DNA from: Doryteuthis pealeii
Taxonomy: Eukaryota; Mollusca; Cephalopoda; Myopsida; Loliginidae
Assembly: GCA_023376005.1 (NCBI GenBank)
Contig: CM042143.1
Location: 80,323,381-80,387,380, forward strand
Length of the DNA: 64,000 nucleotides
Direction of reading: 5' to 3'
Positions 52,301-62,683 of this stretch are shown here, one piece after another (within the stretch, counting starts at the first letter, position 1; the number at the start of each line of letters is the position of its first letter). A program made the position numbers and the translations under genes. The notes below the pieces were generated by a model. The model was given only the letters and a program-made list of their open reading frames with translations. It did no database searches and was not told the DNA's origin.

Positions 52301-53579
52301 TTTATCTGGTCTGGTGGAAGGTCGGGGAAATGTTTCTTTTCTTCATGTATATTCAAATACATTTGGATTGAAATCAGCTATTTATCTATGTTTATGCTTA
52401 TCACACACTTTGCACATCTACAGTTTTTACTCATTTATGTCCCACATTATGTACTTTTAAAAAGAGATGGTTCCAAAAGAATTTGGTGACGTATGTGCTG
52501 ACGTCAAGGGAATGTGCTGTCTTTATAGTGATCGGGCAATTTTGTATTAAATTGAATATTTTATTTTAATTCAAAAAATGAAGTTTTTTTTTTTTTTTTT
52601 TTTTAATGAAATGATTTTGATTTTTTAAAATAAGATTACAATACTTTCTAATAAATTTATTAAAAAAATATGTTACCAAAAAATATGAAGTAGCTACAAT
52701 TAATTCGTAACATACCTCAGAAATATATAGAGTAATAAATTTTCGAAAAAAAAAAAAAAAACAGCATATTCCATTGATTTCAGCACAAGCATGACGACAT
52801 TCCTCTTGGGACCATCTAATTTTAAAAGTACGCACACGTTTAAAATTAATATTCTGATATAGGACATAATCCGAAATTTTAAATAATAGATAGTTTCATT
52901 AACTATGAACTTTCCTTTATTGCATTTCTCATTTCCCTGTATTGAGTAATCAATTCAATACACACCTCCTACCCCAATACAACACTTGGGAATCAATACA
53001 GGGGTGGGGGCAACAAACTTCTTTTCTCCACTAATTTTTGCCAAGTCGGGTGGGTGGATGGTTGAGTGGGTGATTGTTTGGACGGATAGAGGGAATAAAA
53101 CACAAATAAATATAAGGTGATGATACAAGTAGAACAAGCTAAAAACAAACAAACGAAACGTCTTATTTATTTTGTCTTATTTCAGAAAGAAATAAATATT
53201 TCGTGTTCTACCTGTAGGGTCTCCTTAAGTTACGAACTGTGTAATTTGATTTCGACCTGAATCTGTAGGAGTCAAAAAAAAAAAGGGGGTGTTCAATTTG
53301 GTTGTTCTCTTGGTTAGAATGAAATTATTATCAACTCACCCACTTCCTTGCCACAAGGGAAGCCCTGGCCCCATCACAGGTTTGATAGGAATCTGAGCCT
53401 GATTATACAGCAATTATCCCCCACCCTTCCTAACTGAGCCACCTACCCACCACACTCCTTCCTTGTATTTACCACCTCCGTTTACCGCCAACACATATCT
53501 ACCGCCGTTGGGATAATGTGATGTCAGCATTCTCCGATTAATCTATTAGGTCGAATAAATAAATAAATAAATAATGAAT
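52301..53579. other. About 1.3 kb with nothing recognised
   Basis: AT-rich with a poly-T run at 52586-52604 and a poly-A run near 52746-52761; open frames show no family resemblance. Confidence 0.5.
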
Positions 53580-54000
53580 GAATGAATGAAAGAAAGAAAG
53601 GAGTCGTTAGAAAAAAAGAAGGAAGATGGAAGAAAGGCAAGTGAAAAAAAAAGGAGACAAATGTTTGAAAAAAGAAATAAAAGAAAAATTGAAGAAAAAC
53701 TAACAAAAAAGTAAACCAAACTATGTAGAAAGAAAGAGAAAGAAAGTAAAGAATACTATATAGAAAGAAAGAAAGAGAGAGAGAAAATAAACAAAACAAT
53801 GTAGAAAGAAAGAGAAAAAAGGTAACGAATACTATATAGAAAGAAAGAGAGAAAGTAAACAAAACTATGTAGAGATAAAGAAAGAGGAAAAAGGTAAACA
53901 AAACTATGTAGAAAAATAAAGGAGAAATAAAGGTAGAGAGAAAATAAGGAATAAATCGAAATACAACAAAAGAAGATAAAAATTGATTAAAAAATGGAAG
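53580..54000. repeat. Purine-rich tract with 34-42 bp units
   Basis: AAACTATGTAGAAAGAAAGA or ACTATATAGAAAGAAAG recurs six times between about 53715 and 53910. The 179-codon minus-strand frame is its translation. Confidence 0.9.
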
Positions 54001-54399
54001 GAAACTAAACAAATGCCGACATCTTATTGAAAAGTTAGGAACGATCTTATAAACCACTGACAAGGATTTTCAAGTCAAAGTGACCCCACCCACAAATTAA
54101 AAAAAAAAACCTTTACTTACCTTAACCTACACACACCCTCATAATTGATTTAAAGAATGAAATTTTTTTTTTTTAAATAGGAAAAAAAAACGAAAGAAAA
54201 AAAATAAAGCAATGAAGATGGAAACGCTGAAAAGTAATTAGAAATCATGTCCATGGATTTTTGTTTCTTCTTTTTACTATTTCTTGCGTAACAAACCGAA
54301 CTTTAAAACTGAACCAAGTAACACCGGGTTTTTATTAGTATTTGTACTGTCGAAAGTAGAAAAATAAAACATTTTATAAAAGTAAAGTCTTTCTATCTC
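54001..54399. other. No recognised feature
   Basis: A-rich unassigned sequence. Confidence 0.5.
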
Positions 54400-54411
54400 G
54401 CGCACACGCAC

Positions 54412-54442
<31 letters not shown>
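54400..54442. repeat. (CA)n microsatellite
   Basis: CA run with a CG-interrupted start. Confidence 0.96.
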
Positions 54443-54591
54443 AATGGATGTTGATATACAAAGACTTCAATCTTAATCAGGCGGCTATTTTATTTAGATT
54501 AGGAAATAAATTAGTAAAAGGTCAGTTAATTTTGTCACAAGCATTACTCCTTTTTGATTGAGATTTTGAGAGGAATTGTCAATAATGACAA

Positions 54592-54765
54592 TTAAGGTCA
54601 AATCATGCTGAAAGTACCGTTTCCCACTAGATCACCGAAGTTAAGCAGCGATGAGCCTGTTTAATACTCTATTGGGTGACCACTTAAGCGACAGCAGGTA
54701 CTCTAAGCAATTTCAAAAATGACTTGATTCAGCGTTAAATGGTCCGAAAAGGGTTGATATAAAAC
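54592..54765 (+). mobile_element. 5S-SINE copy, full length (reference copy)
   Basis: AAGGTCAAATCATGCTGAAA, TACCGTTTCCCACTAGATCA, CCGAAGTTAAGCAGCGATGA, TACTCTATTGGGTGACCACT covers the 5S-like body. TGACTTGATTCAGCGTTAAA and TGGTCCG form the family tail. Confidence 0.88.
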
Positions 54766-54910
54766 AACCAATCAACCAAAAAAAATCAATAAGGACACAC
54801 AGTAGGAAAATAAATATGCATAAGGTGTGATTAGAAAGAATTTAACTTCTTTTAATCTAAAATTTAAAAGAAGTCGTGTGTACAACTGAGCAACTAATAT
54901 GATAAAGTGT

Positions 54911-55204
54911 GCAGGCGTGTAGTGTAATGGTTACCGTCGTAGGAAATTGGCACAGCGAGATGAGTTCAAATCCTGGACGAGGCGTTTGTATTTCACATAG
55001 CGCTAATACCATTGAGAAAAGTATGAACCCAACTATTCTCCCCTCCCCCAGCTATGGGCAAATAGCAGGGAAGACCGAACTCTTTAACCATGGTTAGGCA
55101 ACCAGTCTAGGAGAAGAAAAAAAACAACTCTGAACTCAAACTTATTAAACTCCGCTTAAGAAATTGACCTTGTGTTTCATGCTGCTCGAACAGAGGGATT
55201 GGTA
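54911..55204 (+). mobile_element. SINE-A copy, full length (reference copy)
   Basis: A-box side GTGTAGTGTAATGGTTACCG, B-box side GAGTTCAAATCCTGGACGAG, body GCTATGGGCAAATAGCAGG, tail ATTGGTAAACACAC merging into a CA run. Confidence 0.93.
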
Positions 55205-55234
55205 AACACACACACACACACACACACATATATA

Positions 55235-55281
<47 letters not shown>

Positions 55282-55282
55282 T
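55205..55282. repeat. (CA)n(TA)n microsatellite between SINE-A tail and hammerhead dimer
   Basis: CA run followed by TA runs with two phase breaks. Confidence 0.97.
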
Positions 55283-55344
55283 AGTCGGGCTGGCGAAAAG
55301 TCAGTCGGATTTCGCTCCTGGTCAGAGGTAGTTGTTGCGTCTAG

Positions 55345-55385
55345 CCACATTGAAGAGGTATGAAACGCCGAAACGGTGTCTGTGG
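55345..55385 (+). ncRNA. Hammerhead ribozyme motif, copy 1 (damaged)
   Basis: Stem I CCACA (55345-55349) pairs with UGUGG (55381-55385). The core UUGAAGA (55350-55356) has U in place of the invariant C3. Stem II GGUA/CGCC carries a wobble and a mismatch. GAAA is at 55370-55373. Stem III is shortened to CGGUG, lacking CA of copy 2. Cleavage UC at 55379-55380. Probably inactive or weak. Confidence 0.75.
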
Positions 55386-55654
55386 ATGACTTATTATTTG
55401 CTCCCAAAACTCGGTAGAGCTCTCTAGGGGTGACTTAAATTAATTTTCACTGCCAGCGTATATAAAGCAATGATCGTCTGTTTACAGACTGGATCTCTCT
55501 GGTGATCGTAAAATATATAAACAAATGTATGTATTTAATAGTTTAAACACCACCCCCTTTACGGCAGCTGTCAAAGGGCCGAGAGATTAAAGAGTCGGGC
55601 TGGCGAAATGTCAGTCGGATTTCACTCATGGTCAGAGGTAGTTGTTGTGTCTAG

Positions 55655-55697
55655 CCACACTGAAGAGGCGTGAAACTCCGAAACACGGTGTCTGTGG
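55655..55697 (+). ncRNA. Type I hammerhead ribozyme motif, copy 2 (intact core)
   Basis: Stem I CCACA (55655-55659) pairs with UGUGG (55693-55697). The core is CUGAAGA (55660-55666); position 7 is A, allowed in the CUGANGA consensus. Stem II GGCG/CUCC has one C-U mismatch (copy 1 has CGCC, which would restore it) and a UGAAA loop. GAAA is at 55680-55683. Stem III is CAC/GUG with a one-base loop. Cleavage UC at 55691-55692. Outer GUC (55648-55650) and GAC (55700-55702) could extend stem I across an internal loop. Confidence 0.85.
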
Positions 55698-55709
55698 ATG
55701 ACTTATTAT

Positions 55710-55925
55710 ATATATATATAAAGTGATGATGTTTACACGAGCCAGTGCCAGTTGGAAAAAAATGAAAAAAGTTAAGCCAGTTTTGATACGTTTTGATCGA
55801 AATGTTTCTCATAGAACAAGATTGTGCTAAGTGCAGCACCTTTCATATCCACGACACCTAACTCCACCCTATGACCTTTTCTTGCTTCTCAACAGAAAAT
55901 TCACCTCGAGGATAAGATTTGAGAA
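55710..55925. other. No recognised feature
   Basis: Unassigned sequence between the dimer and a mariner relic. Confidence 0.45.
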
Positions 55926-56135
55926 CATGGGGGTATTAAATGAAATGCAACTGTGCAGCTTCACGCCATATCAAAAGAGGATTTCAAACGTCCTTCGACC
56001 AATGGAAAACCCAATGGAATAAGTGTGTTGAATGTCAAGAAGACTATTTTGAAGAAAATTAACGTTTCGTTCGTTATTCATTTCTGTCTTAGCGAACACA
56101 GTTTTAGTCTCGATACTTTTTGAACATACCTAGTA
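55926..56135 (+). pseudogene. Mariner transposase C-terminal relic with right end
   Basis: The frame RGFQTSFDQWKTQWNKCVEC, QEDYFEEN stops at 56060-56062. It is followed about 50 bp later by CTCGATACTTTTTGAACATA, CC, which looks like the transposon right terminus. N-terminal and catalytic parts are absent. Confidence 0.8.
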
Positions 56136-56489
56136 AATAATGCGAAAACCTACATAAGTCACCATCACCAAAAAAGGGTCAATTACTTAAGTATCAGGTC
56201 AATTTCTCTACTTGGTATTGACAGAGATTCATTTCGAAATGTCAGAGTGAGCAAAAAAAAAAAAAAAAAAAAGATGATAATAAGAAAAAAAAAAAAAAAG
56301 AAAAAAGTAAAACAAAACAAAAATGGAAACATGGAAGAAGGAACAAACTATACGCAACATTTTATCAAAAAGAACATAGTGATAGATGATGTTACATTGA
56401 ACCAATTCTGCCTATGACAATTCTCTTTACAAAGTTGTTCTATCGCAGACGTAGCCAAATTCTTTTTAGCAGAGTTTGACATATAAACA
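56136..56489. other. No gene; A-rich runs
   Basis: Poly-A runs at 56253-56271 and 56284-56299; otherwise unassigned. Confidence 0.5.
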
Positions 56490-56578
56490 CAATAGTAAAA
56501 ATCAAGCATCGAACTCACAAGCAATGGATTGTTAGACTTCTTAATCACTGTACGACAGGTGCCCAAGACTCTGCTATG
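56490..56578 (-). mobile_element. SINE-C-like copy
   Basis: AAGCATCGAACTCACAAGCA and CTTAATCACTGTACGACAGG fit the minus-strand order of a tRNA-like head. Confidence 0.6.
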
Positions 56579-56658
56579 ATAAAAAGTCACGTTTATTTGT
56601 ATATTCATTTTTTTTTACCTGTAACACCTAAGAGATTGGTTGGTTGTTTTTTGTTTTA

Positions 56659-56849
56659 CGGTATATCAATCCTTTCGGGTCATTCAATGCCGAATCATGT
56701 CATTTTTTTTTATAAAGAAAGGACCAGACTGCTTACAGTGTCTGCTGTTGCTTAAGTGGTCACCCAATTAAGTAGTGAACAGGTTCGTCGCTGCTTAACT
56801 TCAGTTATCTAGCAGGAACCAGTGCTTTCAGTGTGACTTGACTGTAATA
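56659..56849 (-). mobile_element. 5S-SINE copy, full length
   Basis: Plus-strand order: tail CGGGTCATTCAATGCCGAAT, then ACTGCTTACAGTGTCTGCTG, AAGTGGTCACCCAATTAAGT, CTGCTTAACTTCAGTTATCT, GTGTGACTTGACTGTAA. Confidence 0.88.
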
Positions 56850-56882
56850 CATCTAAGAGAGAAAATTTCTACGAGAGTAAAA

Positions 56883-56886
<4 letters not shown>

Positions 56887-56934
<48 letters not shown>
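56887..56934. repeat. (TA)n microsatellite
   Basis: Uninterrupted TA repeat. Confidence 0.98.
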
Positions 56935-56937
<3 letters not shown>

Positions 56938-57084
56938 TTGTAATACTAAACGAAGATTATTATTAAATGCTAATTATTAAGTAGTCTTCTTTATTTCCAA
57001 ATGACTCAACAGGTCACAGAAAATAACCGTAGATATATCTACTAAGCAGTTTGCTATAATAGTAGTAATTTACATAGATTATCA

Positions 57085-57185
57085 TAGTTTGGCACACGAC
57101 CAGAAGTGTGGGAACGTCAAGTGAGAATCGAACTCACTATCAATAGTCTATTATTGTAACTTACTAACCATTATGTCATCACTAA
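57085..57185 (-). mobile_element. SINE-C copy
   Basis: AGTTTGGCACACGACCAGAA, GTGAGAATCGAACTCACTAT, TAACCATTATGTCATCAC. Confidence 0.72.
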
Positions 57186-57449
57186 CAAACACTATAACAA
57201 TATAGCAGCTAGTTAGGAGTGAATTAACTAGTAACAGCTTGCGAGACGATCTTATTATCCACCGCTCTGCAGTAAGCACCCAATAATAAATAACGATCTG
57301 TTTTAACGTCATGAGCTATAAAAATAATTACTGCCATTACGACGATGACTATGACTTCCATTACAATCATGAACGGGACTTTTGACATTACACACTGAGA
57401 ATAACTAATAGTTCTACTCGTGTCACCACCAACACCCAGTACTCCTACG
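57186..57449. other. No recognised feature
   Basis: Unassigned sequence. Confidence 0.45.
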
Positions 57450-57450
57450 G

Positions 57451-57499
<49 letters not shown>

Positions 57500-57518
57500 G
57501 TATTATTATTATTATTAT
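57450..57518. repeat. (TAA)n then (TTA)n microsatellite
   Basis: AAT-type triplets followed by their inverse, so the tract can fold on itself. Confidence 0.96.
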
Positions 57519-57599
57519 ATAAATGCAGTTGATTTCAATTAGGCTTTAAATGTAAAGTGTGGCCATCAAGAATGTAAATGTGACCCTGAGATTATGACA

Positions 57600-57722
57600 T
57601 CAGGAGATCGTCAGAGATGGAATAATTGAGAGAGGGAACAGATAGGGGGCGGGGTAGATGGAATAGAAGAAAAAAGAAGAATAAAAGAAAATGTGCTCGA
57701 AAGATAAAACAATTGAAAAGAT

Positions 57723-57778
<56 letters not shown>

Positions 57779-58133
57779 AAGGGTAGGATATAAACAAAAA
57801 GATAAGATAAAATTAGAGCAAAGGGGGAGAGAGAGAGAGGGTGAAGAGATAGAAGAAAGAAGAAGAAGAAGAAGAAGAAGAAGAAGAAGAAGAAGAAGAA
57901 GAAGAAGAAATGCAAAGTAATAGAGATTTAAAGACGAAGAGAAAAGTGAAGGAGAAAGAAAGCCAAATGAGAAAGAGGGAGGAAATGATTCGGGAAAAGT
58001 GATAAAAAGAGAGAAGAAAAGAGAAAGATGAATGTGGTGATTAAAACAAACAAGGCCTAGAAAAGGGAGATACAAATGTTAATAAAGATAGAGGAAAAAA
58101 GAGAGGAAAAAAGGAAAAGGAAAGGATAGATAG

Positions 58134-58167
<34 letters not shown>

Positions 58168-58190
58168 AATAAATAAATTAATAGAAAAAG
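57600..58190. repeat. Purine-rich tract with (GA)n, (GAA)n and (GATA)n
   Basis: (GA)n at 57725-57775, (GAA)n at 57857-57908 and (GATA)n(GA)n at 58125-58168 lie in a 590-bp stretch with a strong purine bias. The poly-F and poly-L minus-strand frames are its translation. Confidence 0.95.
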
Positions 58191-58199
58191 AAATGAGGG

Positions 58200-59260
58200 A
58201 AGATGGACAACGTATTTATTCCGGACTCACAAACAAGTTATAATTCTTCTTCCTTCTCCCAACCAGAACTAACCCCCACCTCGCTCAAGAACAGTAGATG
58301 ATTCCAAAAACTGCACCCCCTCTTCTACCATCATCATCATCAGAGCGATCTCTCCTCACCTACCACAACCTTTTCTACTCTGGGCTATCTTCCCAAACAA
58401 CAAAACAATGCCATTAAAATCAGAAATGTGCACGTTAGGCAATATTCCGTTTATATAGCCAACAGTCAAAACCCAACGACAATTATCTTTCTATTTAAGT
58501 AGCAGGACAGTTCCCACAACTCTCTTCCCATCACTGTCTCTCTCTCTCCCTCTCTCTCTCGCTTTTTCTCGGTCGGACCTGCCAACAGCTATTTCTTACG
58601 CTACCTCCTTCCAGACGCCCACCCCCACAATTGCCACCAAAGAGCGTTCCCGACTCTTACCTTTTAATATCTATCCAATTTACTAAAATTTTACAATGCT
58701 AACCCCCGGTCACTAAATGAAAATGGTTTAGCACCACCCACCCGAGTCCCCCTCACCTCAATCACTCATTCGTTTCCTTTTCTGGTGTGGGGGTGTTGGA
58801 TAGTAAAAGGCCAGTTGACTATCAATGTTGTATTGACCACTGGCGAGAGTGTCCGTCGTCGTCCGGGGTTGGGAGAGGGGGTCGTTGTTGTGCGAGCCAG
58901 CTGCTGGCGAGGTTTGCCAACAGTGCATGGATAATGACTGAAGATCACATAGATAATAAAGTACACTTCAGCACCGAGTAGTTGAAGAAACACATGACCC
59001 CCTCCCCGCCCCTCAACCCGCTCCAGTCAGCCATCCTGCAATGAAACTACTTGTCGGACCCCAGACCCCGGTCACCATCCATGATATTAACTGACCAAGT
59101 GATTGAACCTTCCGGATAGACGCCTGTCCGGCTTGGTAGATTTTAATCACAAGGACAATTTATTGCGTACCAACACGCCATTTGGTACTTAGATAAAAAT
59201 TTGTCCTCTGTAACTTACCTACTTCCTTCTCTAACCACGTTCCCCACTTCTGATAGTCAT
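58200..59260. other. Repeat-poor, relatively GC-rich island, no gene claimed
   Basis: No SINE or microsatellite for about 1 kb apart from a short (TC)n at 58540-58562. C-rich on the left and G-rich around 58780-58920 with several CpGs. Open frames of 64 codons (plus, 58787-58981) and 75 codons (minus, 58766-58993) overlap and neither is recognised. It could hold a promoter, enhancer or exon. Confidence 0.3.
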
Positions 59261-59263
59261 TAC

Positions 59264-59296
<33 letters not shown>

Positions 59297-59306
59297 ATAT
59301 ATATAT
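59261..59306. repeat. (TA)n microsatellite
   Basis: TA tract with one phase break. Confidence 0.97.
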
Positions 59307-59648
59307 GCGTGTGCGTAAGTTGGTAATGTGACGGATGAAGTGGGCAATTTTTATGTATTTAAGGCAAAAGTGGCAATTTTGTTAATTTACGCCAAATTTC
59401 TACGCTCCATCTCTCTTTTCGCCATTATGTATGTTCTAAGATGGCTGCTCACTCGTCAATTGATCTTTAAGGATTCCCACTCGTCAATGGATTTTTGTTC
59501 TATACACACTTTAGACAATTAAGCTCCACGTCTGACATAAACCCTTAATTATACATAATACTCAAATGCGCTCATACACACACATACGCAGGCGCACGGT
59601 ACTAATTAAAGATCATGTCAAAATAAACTAACAAGCGTATCTATTTAT
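59307..59648. other. No recognised feature
   Basis: Unassigned sequence. Confidence 0.45.
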
Positions 59649-59838
59649 TAAGCTTAGTTTGGCACAAGGCCGGAAGAATGGAGTACTTAGAGAGAATCGA
59701 GCTCACTAGCAATGGTTTACTTGTAAACCATTAAACCATACAAGACACCATAAAATACTAAGCATTGCTTAGATTTGGTACAAGAACAGAAGTATCGGAC
59801 ACTTAGTGAGGATCTAACTCAGTACACAGTAGCAAGAT
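59649..59838 (-). mobile_element. Two SINE-C-like copies in tandem
   Basis: CTTAGTTTGGCACAAGGCCG (first) and CTTAGATTTGGTACAAGAAC (second), each followed by a B-box side (GAGAATCGAGCTCACTAGCA; GAGGATCTAACTCAGTACAC). Confidence 0.68.
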
Positions 59839-59867
59839 ATACAAGACAACATCAGCGTCCAGGGGCT

Positions 59868-60112
59868 TCGGCTTCTGGGCCGGTAAGATATAAATTAAAT
59901 CGCGTGATCCCAGAGAACAGTCTCCTTAGGCAGCACCTGCCTCCTCGTCCAAAAGGGGCAGGGGCTGATTTATTACCCGGTGCCTGGGGCACACCAAAAG
60001 GGACATGCCAAATGGATCACGCACTTTTTTGCACTGGCCACTGCATGAGCTTTGTTAGTGTGTGGTTCCCCACATTAAAATGTCCTTGTGTCAATCCGGC
60101 CGGGGAGAGACA
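59868..60112 (+). repeat. REP-E copy, opposite orientation to the 48 kb units
   Basis: GGCAGCACCTGCCTCCTCGT, GGGGCAGGGGCTGATTTATT and ACCCGGTGCCTGGGGCACAC are the inverse of the REP-E units at 48 kb. A frame PGSTCLLVQKGQGLIYYPVP can be read. A 129-codon frame through it in another phase is not a gene. Confidence 0.78.
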
Positions 60113-60394
60113 AGAAAATACTAACCATTACATAAAGACTGGACGTTATGAAATAACTAATTAGTGTTTAGGTACACGTATATATACTAAATTTGCCTGC
60201 TGATAAATTACCGGATTATATATCAATATACAAGGCGCGCTTAAATACTAAAAAATGAAGCTGTATTTATCAAAATCGTTCACTAGAATAAGTCTGTTGA
60301 ATACATACTTATTCCAGTAAGCTTCTTCTTTTTTTATATGGTGTGAAGCTACGCCGTGGTATTTCTTTCAATGTCCTCAACATACACATTTTAC
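60113..60394. other. No recognised feature
   Basis: Unassigned; ACTAACCATTACATAAAGAC at about 60119 may be the head side of a SINE split by the REP-E insert. Confidence 0.4.
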
Positions 60395-60560
60395 TCAGGT
60401 GGACAGGTAAGTAATGACAATGAAGGAGTACTCTATACTCCCCAGATTTCCAGAATTGGAGCCTCACCATTGGAGTTTTAGTGTCATACCCAGAACACCA
60501 TTGGTGGGGAGTGAGGTCTTGACACTGCAGTATCTTAAATCTTGCCGACAGAGCGACTGG
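60395..60560 (-). mobile_element. REP-D fragment
   Basis: GGAGTACTCTATACTCCCCA, TTCCAGAATTGGAGCCTCAC, head CTTGCCGACAGAGCGAC. Confidence 0.83.
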
Positions 60561-61007
60561 TCGCCCCATACTTATGGCCTTGTGCCAAAACTAGACTATG
60601 CTTAATACATATACAATAAAATAATGCTTTTAAATACCCCAAAACTAAAATACATATATACATACACGTGTGTACGTATGCGTGAGAGCCAGTATGTATA
60701 TATAATACGCTGTATGGAACAATAACGAATGCCTTAAGTATGCTAACAGCAGCCAGTCTAGAAGAGTGGAATAAATAGAGTCAAGATAAATAATACAAAT
60801 AAAGAGAATAAAAAGCAGAGTGTGTGGATAATAGACAATACAATTAATGGCTCATCGTAAAAATATTGGACACAAAGATTGACCGAGATGGTTTGATGCC
60901 AATAATTCAGGCTCGATCCTCCTGTCAGAAAGTGTACAGGGATAGAGAAGAGGGGCCAGTTGCATCTAATTAGAAAGAAATGTCTGAGAAAACGACACCA
61001 AATCAAC

Positions 61008-61009
<2 letters not shown>
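60561..61009. other. No recognised feature
   Basis: Unassigned sequence. Confidence 0.45.
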
Positions 61010-61059
<50 letters not shown>

Positions 61060-61064
61060 GAGAA

Positions 61065-61109
<45 letters not shown>
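61010..61109. repeat. (GA)n, (GACA)n, (GA)n compound microsatellite
   Basis: GA run, ten GACA units (61022-61058), then GA run. Confidence 0.97.
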
Positions 61110-61112
<3 letters not shown>

Positions 61113-61179
61113 AGTTTCTTAAGAAATGGGTTTGGAGGACTGAGCAAATAACTAGACAATGAAATTCGAAATTTAAATC

Positions 61180-61774
61180 CGCCCTGTCGGCGGGCTAAGA
61201 ATAGGGTGAATGTATACACTACAAAGGGGTAAGATCCCCTCTCCATCAAAAAGGGGATGCCTTGGGTATGATGACCTGGAGTGGTAGTACATGTTAGGGT
61301 TCAATCTATGGATTAAATAGATCTGTTTAAAAACATATTCGTATTCGATCAGAACTCATAAGAAACTCCACAAATTATTTCAATGTGAATGTACACTGAT
61401 TGATTTGGTTTGTTGGATTTTACTGCATGACAACCCTTGTTGGGTTATTTTATGCCGATGACGTTTTGTTCTATTTATGCTTGATGGGTATTTAAAATTT
61501 TTAACACATTCTTTAAAACTCATTTTTTCTATTTAACTCATAGATTTTTCTATTTAACACATAGATACAACAGGTACTGCCATTCCGGATCAGTGTGGAC
61601 CTGGGAGCAATGGTGATGAAGGGGTACTCCATACTCTCCAGAATTGAAACCGTTAGATGCAGTTTAACGGTATACCCAGGACACAACGTACAATGAACGC
61701 CAATCCCTAACCACTAGGCATGAAATAACCCTAGACGGGTTTATATTTTGTTAAAATCAATTAATCAATCGGAA
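61180..61774 (+). mobile_element. REP-D copy split by another REP-D
   Basis: The 5' part 61180-61389 (CCGCCCTGTCGGCGGGCTAA to TGAATGTACACTGA) and the 3' part about 61685-61774 (ACGTACAATGAACGCCAATC to AAAATCAATTAATCAATCGG) are consecutive. GTACACTGA and GTACAATGA at the borders look like the target duplication of the inserted copy. Confidence 0.85.
61389..61684 (-). mobile_element. REP-D copy nested in REP-D, opposite strand
   Basis: Tail TTGATTTGGTTTGTTGGATT, duplicated TTTCTATTTAAC near 61525-61560, AGATGCAGTTTAACGGTATA and CCCAGGACAC at the head side. The 5'-most head is truncated. Confidence 0.83.
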
Positions 61775-62143
61775 TTCAAATGAGTATTTTTCTTTTTAAT
61801 GAAAAAAAAAAAGCTAATAAATAAAGCAAATACCTTGCTTGTCCTTACTTGGGTAGTCAAGCTATAACTTTCTATACTTATTATCTTCCTCATCGTATTA
61901 CTTCTTTTTCAAGTTCGCTTTTCTGTCAATTTATTCTCTCTTCACTTTCCTCTTCCTATGTTTACTTCCTTTCTTTTTTCTTCTTCTTCTTTTTTTAAAA
62001 AACTTTCCTTCTTTTGTTTACATGAGTAATACTCCGTGTTACTATAGCATTCCCATCCGTCAAAATAAGCAAAGCTTAGTAAATGACAACATAATTTCTC
62101 ATTATTCTTGCGTGACCGATAAATATACATATTTAGAGTAATA

Positions 62144-62146
<3 letters not shown>
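61775..62146. other. No recognised feature
   Basis: CT-rich patch at 61890-62015; otherwise unassigned. Confidence 0.45.

Positions 62147-62205
<59 letters not shown>
62147..62205. repeat. (TA)n microsatellite
   Basis: About 29 TA repeats. Confidence 0.98.
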
Positions 62206-62208
<3 letters not shown>

Positions 62209-62680
62209 GATGTAGGTACTCGTATATAGGTCGAGTTTTGAAGACCTAATTTTTAAGGAAAAAAAGTGGCATTGACTAACAATTTCGTAAGGTTGAAATT
62301 CAAACATCATTGGAAAGGACTAAAAGCATACCTTAGTCCAAAAAATCAATTAAATTAATGATTTCGTGATTACAAATCAAAAGGTCGACCTATACAAAAA
62401 TTCAACTTGTACAGAAGTAGGTAATTCACCCAACATGTTCGTCACGCTAAATTTTCTCAAATTTAACCTAAAATCTGTTTTGATATGTTTTATTCAGCTC
62501 TGGATAGAGCGGATTGGCAATAACATGGCGTATTTGTTTAAGGGAATTATCAACCTCTTATGGTTATTTGATGCCTGAAATTGTATACGAATATTTGGCA
62601 CAGAGTATTATGGTTTCAAGTATTCCTATCTAATACTAATAATTTTTACACAATTATATGGTTTCATGTATGTATTTACA
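62206..62680. other. No recognised feature
   Basis: Unassigned AT-rich sequence. Confidence 0.45.
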
Positions 62681-62683
62681 CAA

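Larger units (their letters stand above)
55283..55709 (+). mobile_element. Retrozyme-like tandem dimer with two hammerhead motifs
   Basis: AGTCGGGCTGGCGAAA starts at 55283 and again at 55593, a period of 310 bp. Each copy continues GTCAGTCGGATTTC, GGTCAGAGGTAGTTGTTG, TCTAGCCACA and a hammerhead core. One complete monomer plus the 5' part of a second is present; the second stops just after GATGACTTATTA at a TA tract, and the first begins right after a TA tract. Cleavage at both predicted sites (after 55380 and 55692) would free a 312-nt RNA. The layout matches the published idea of metazoan retrozymes (short tandem non-coding elements with type I hammerheads and circular RNA). No protein-coding potential; the minus-strand NKSSTDTV-type frames are shadows. 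Confidence 0.85.

Noticed and set aside
53524..54063. 179-codon minus-strand frame
   Set aside because: Purine-tract translation with repeated FLYIVLFTF-like units; no start or family evidence.
57592..58075. 154-codon minus-strand frame
   Set aside because: Translation of (GA)n and (GAA)n runs.
59775..60164. 129-codon frame
   Set aside because: Runs through a REP-E copy and SINE-C fragments in a phase not kept by other copies.
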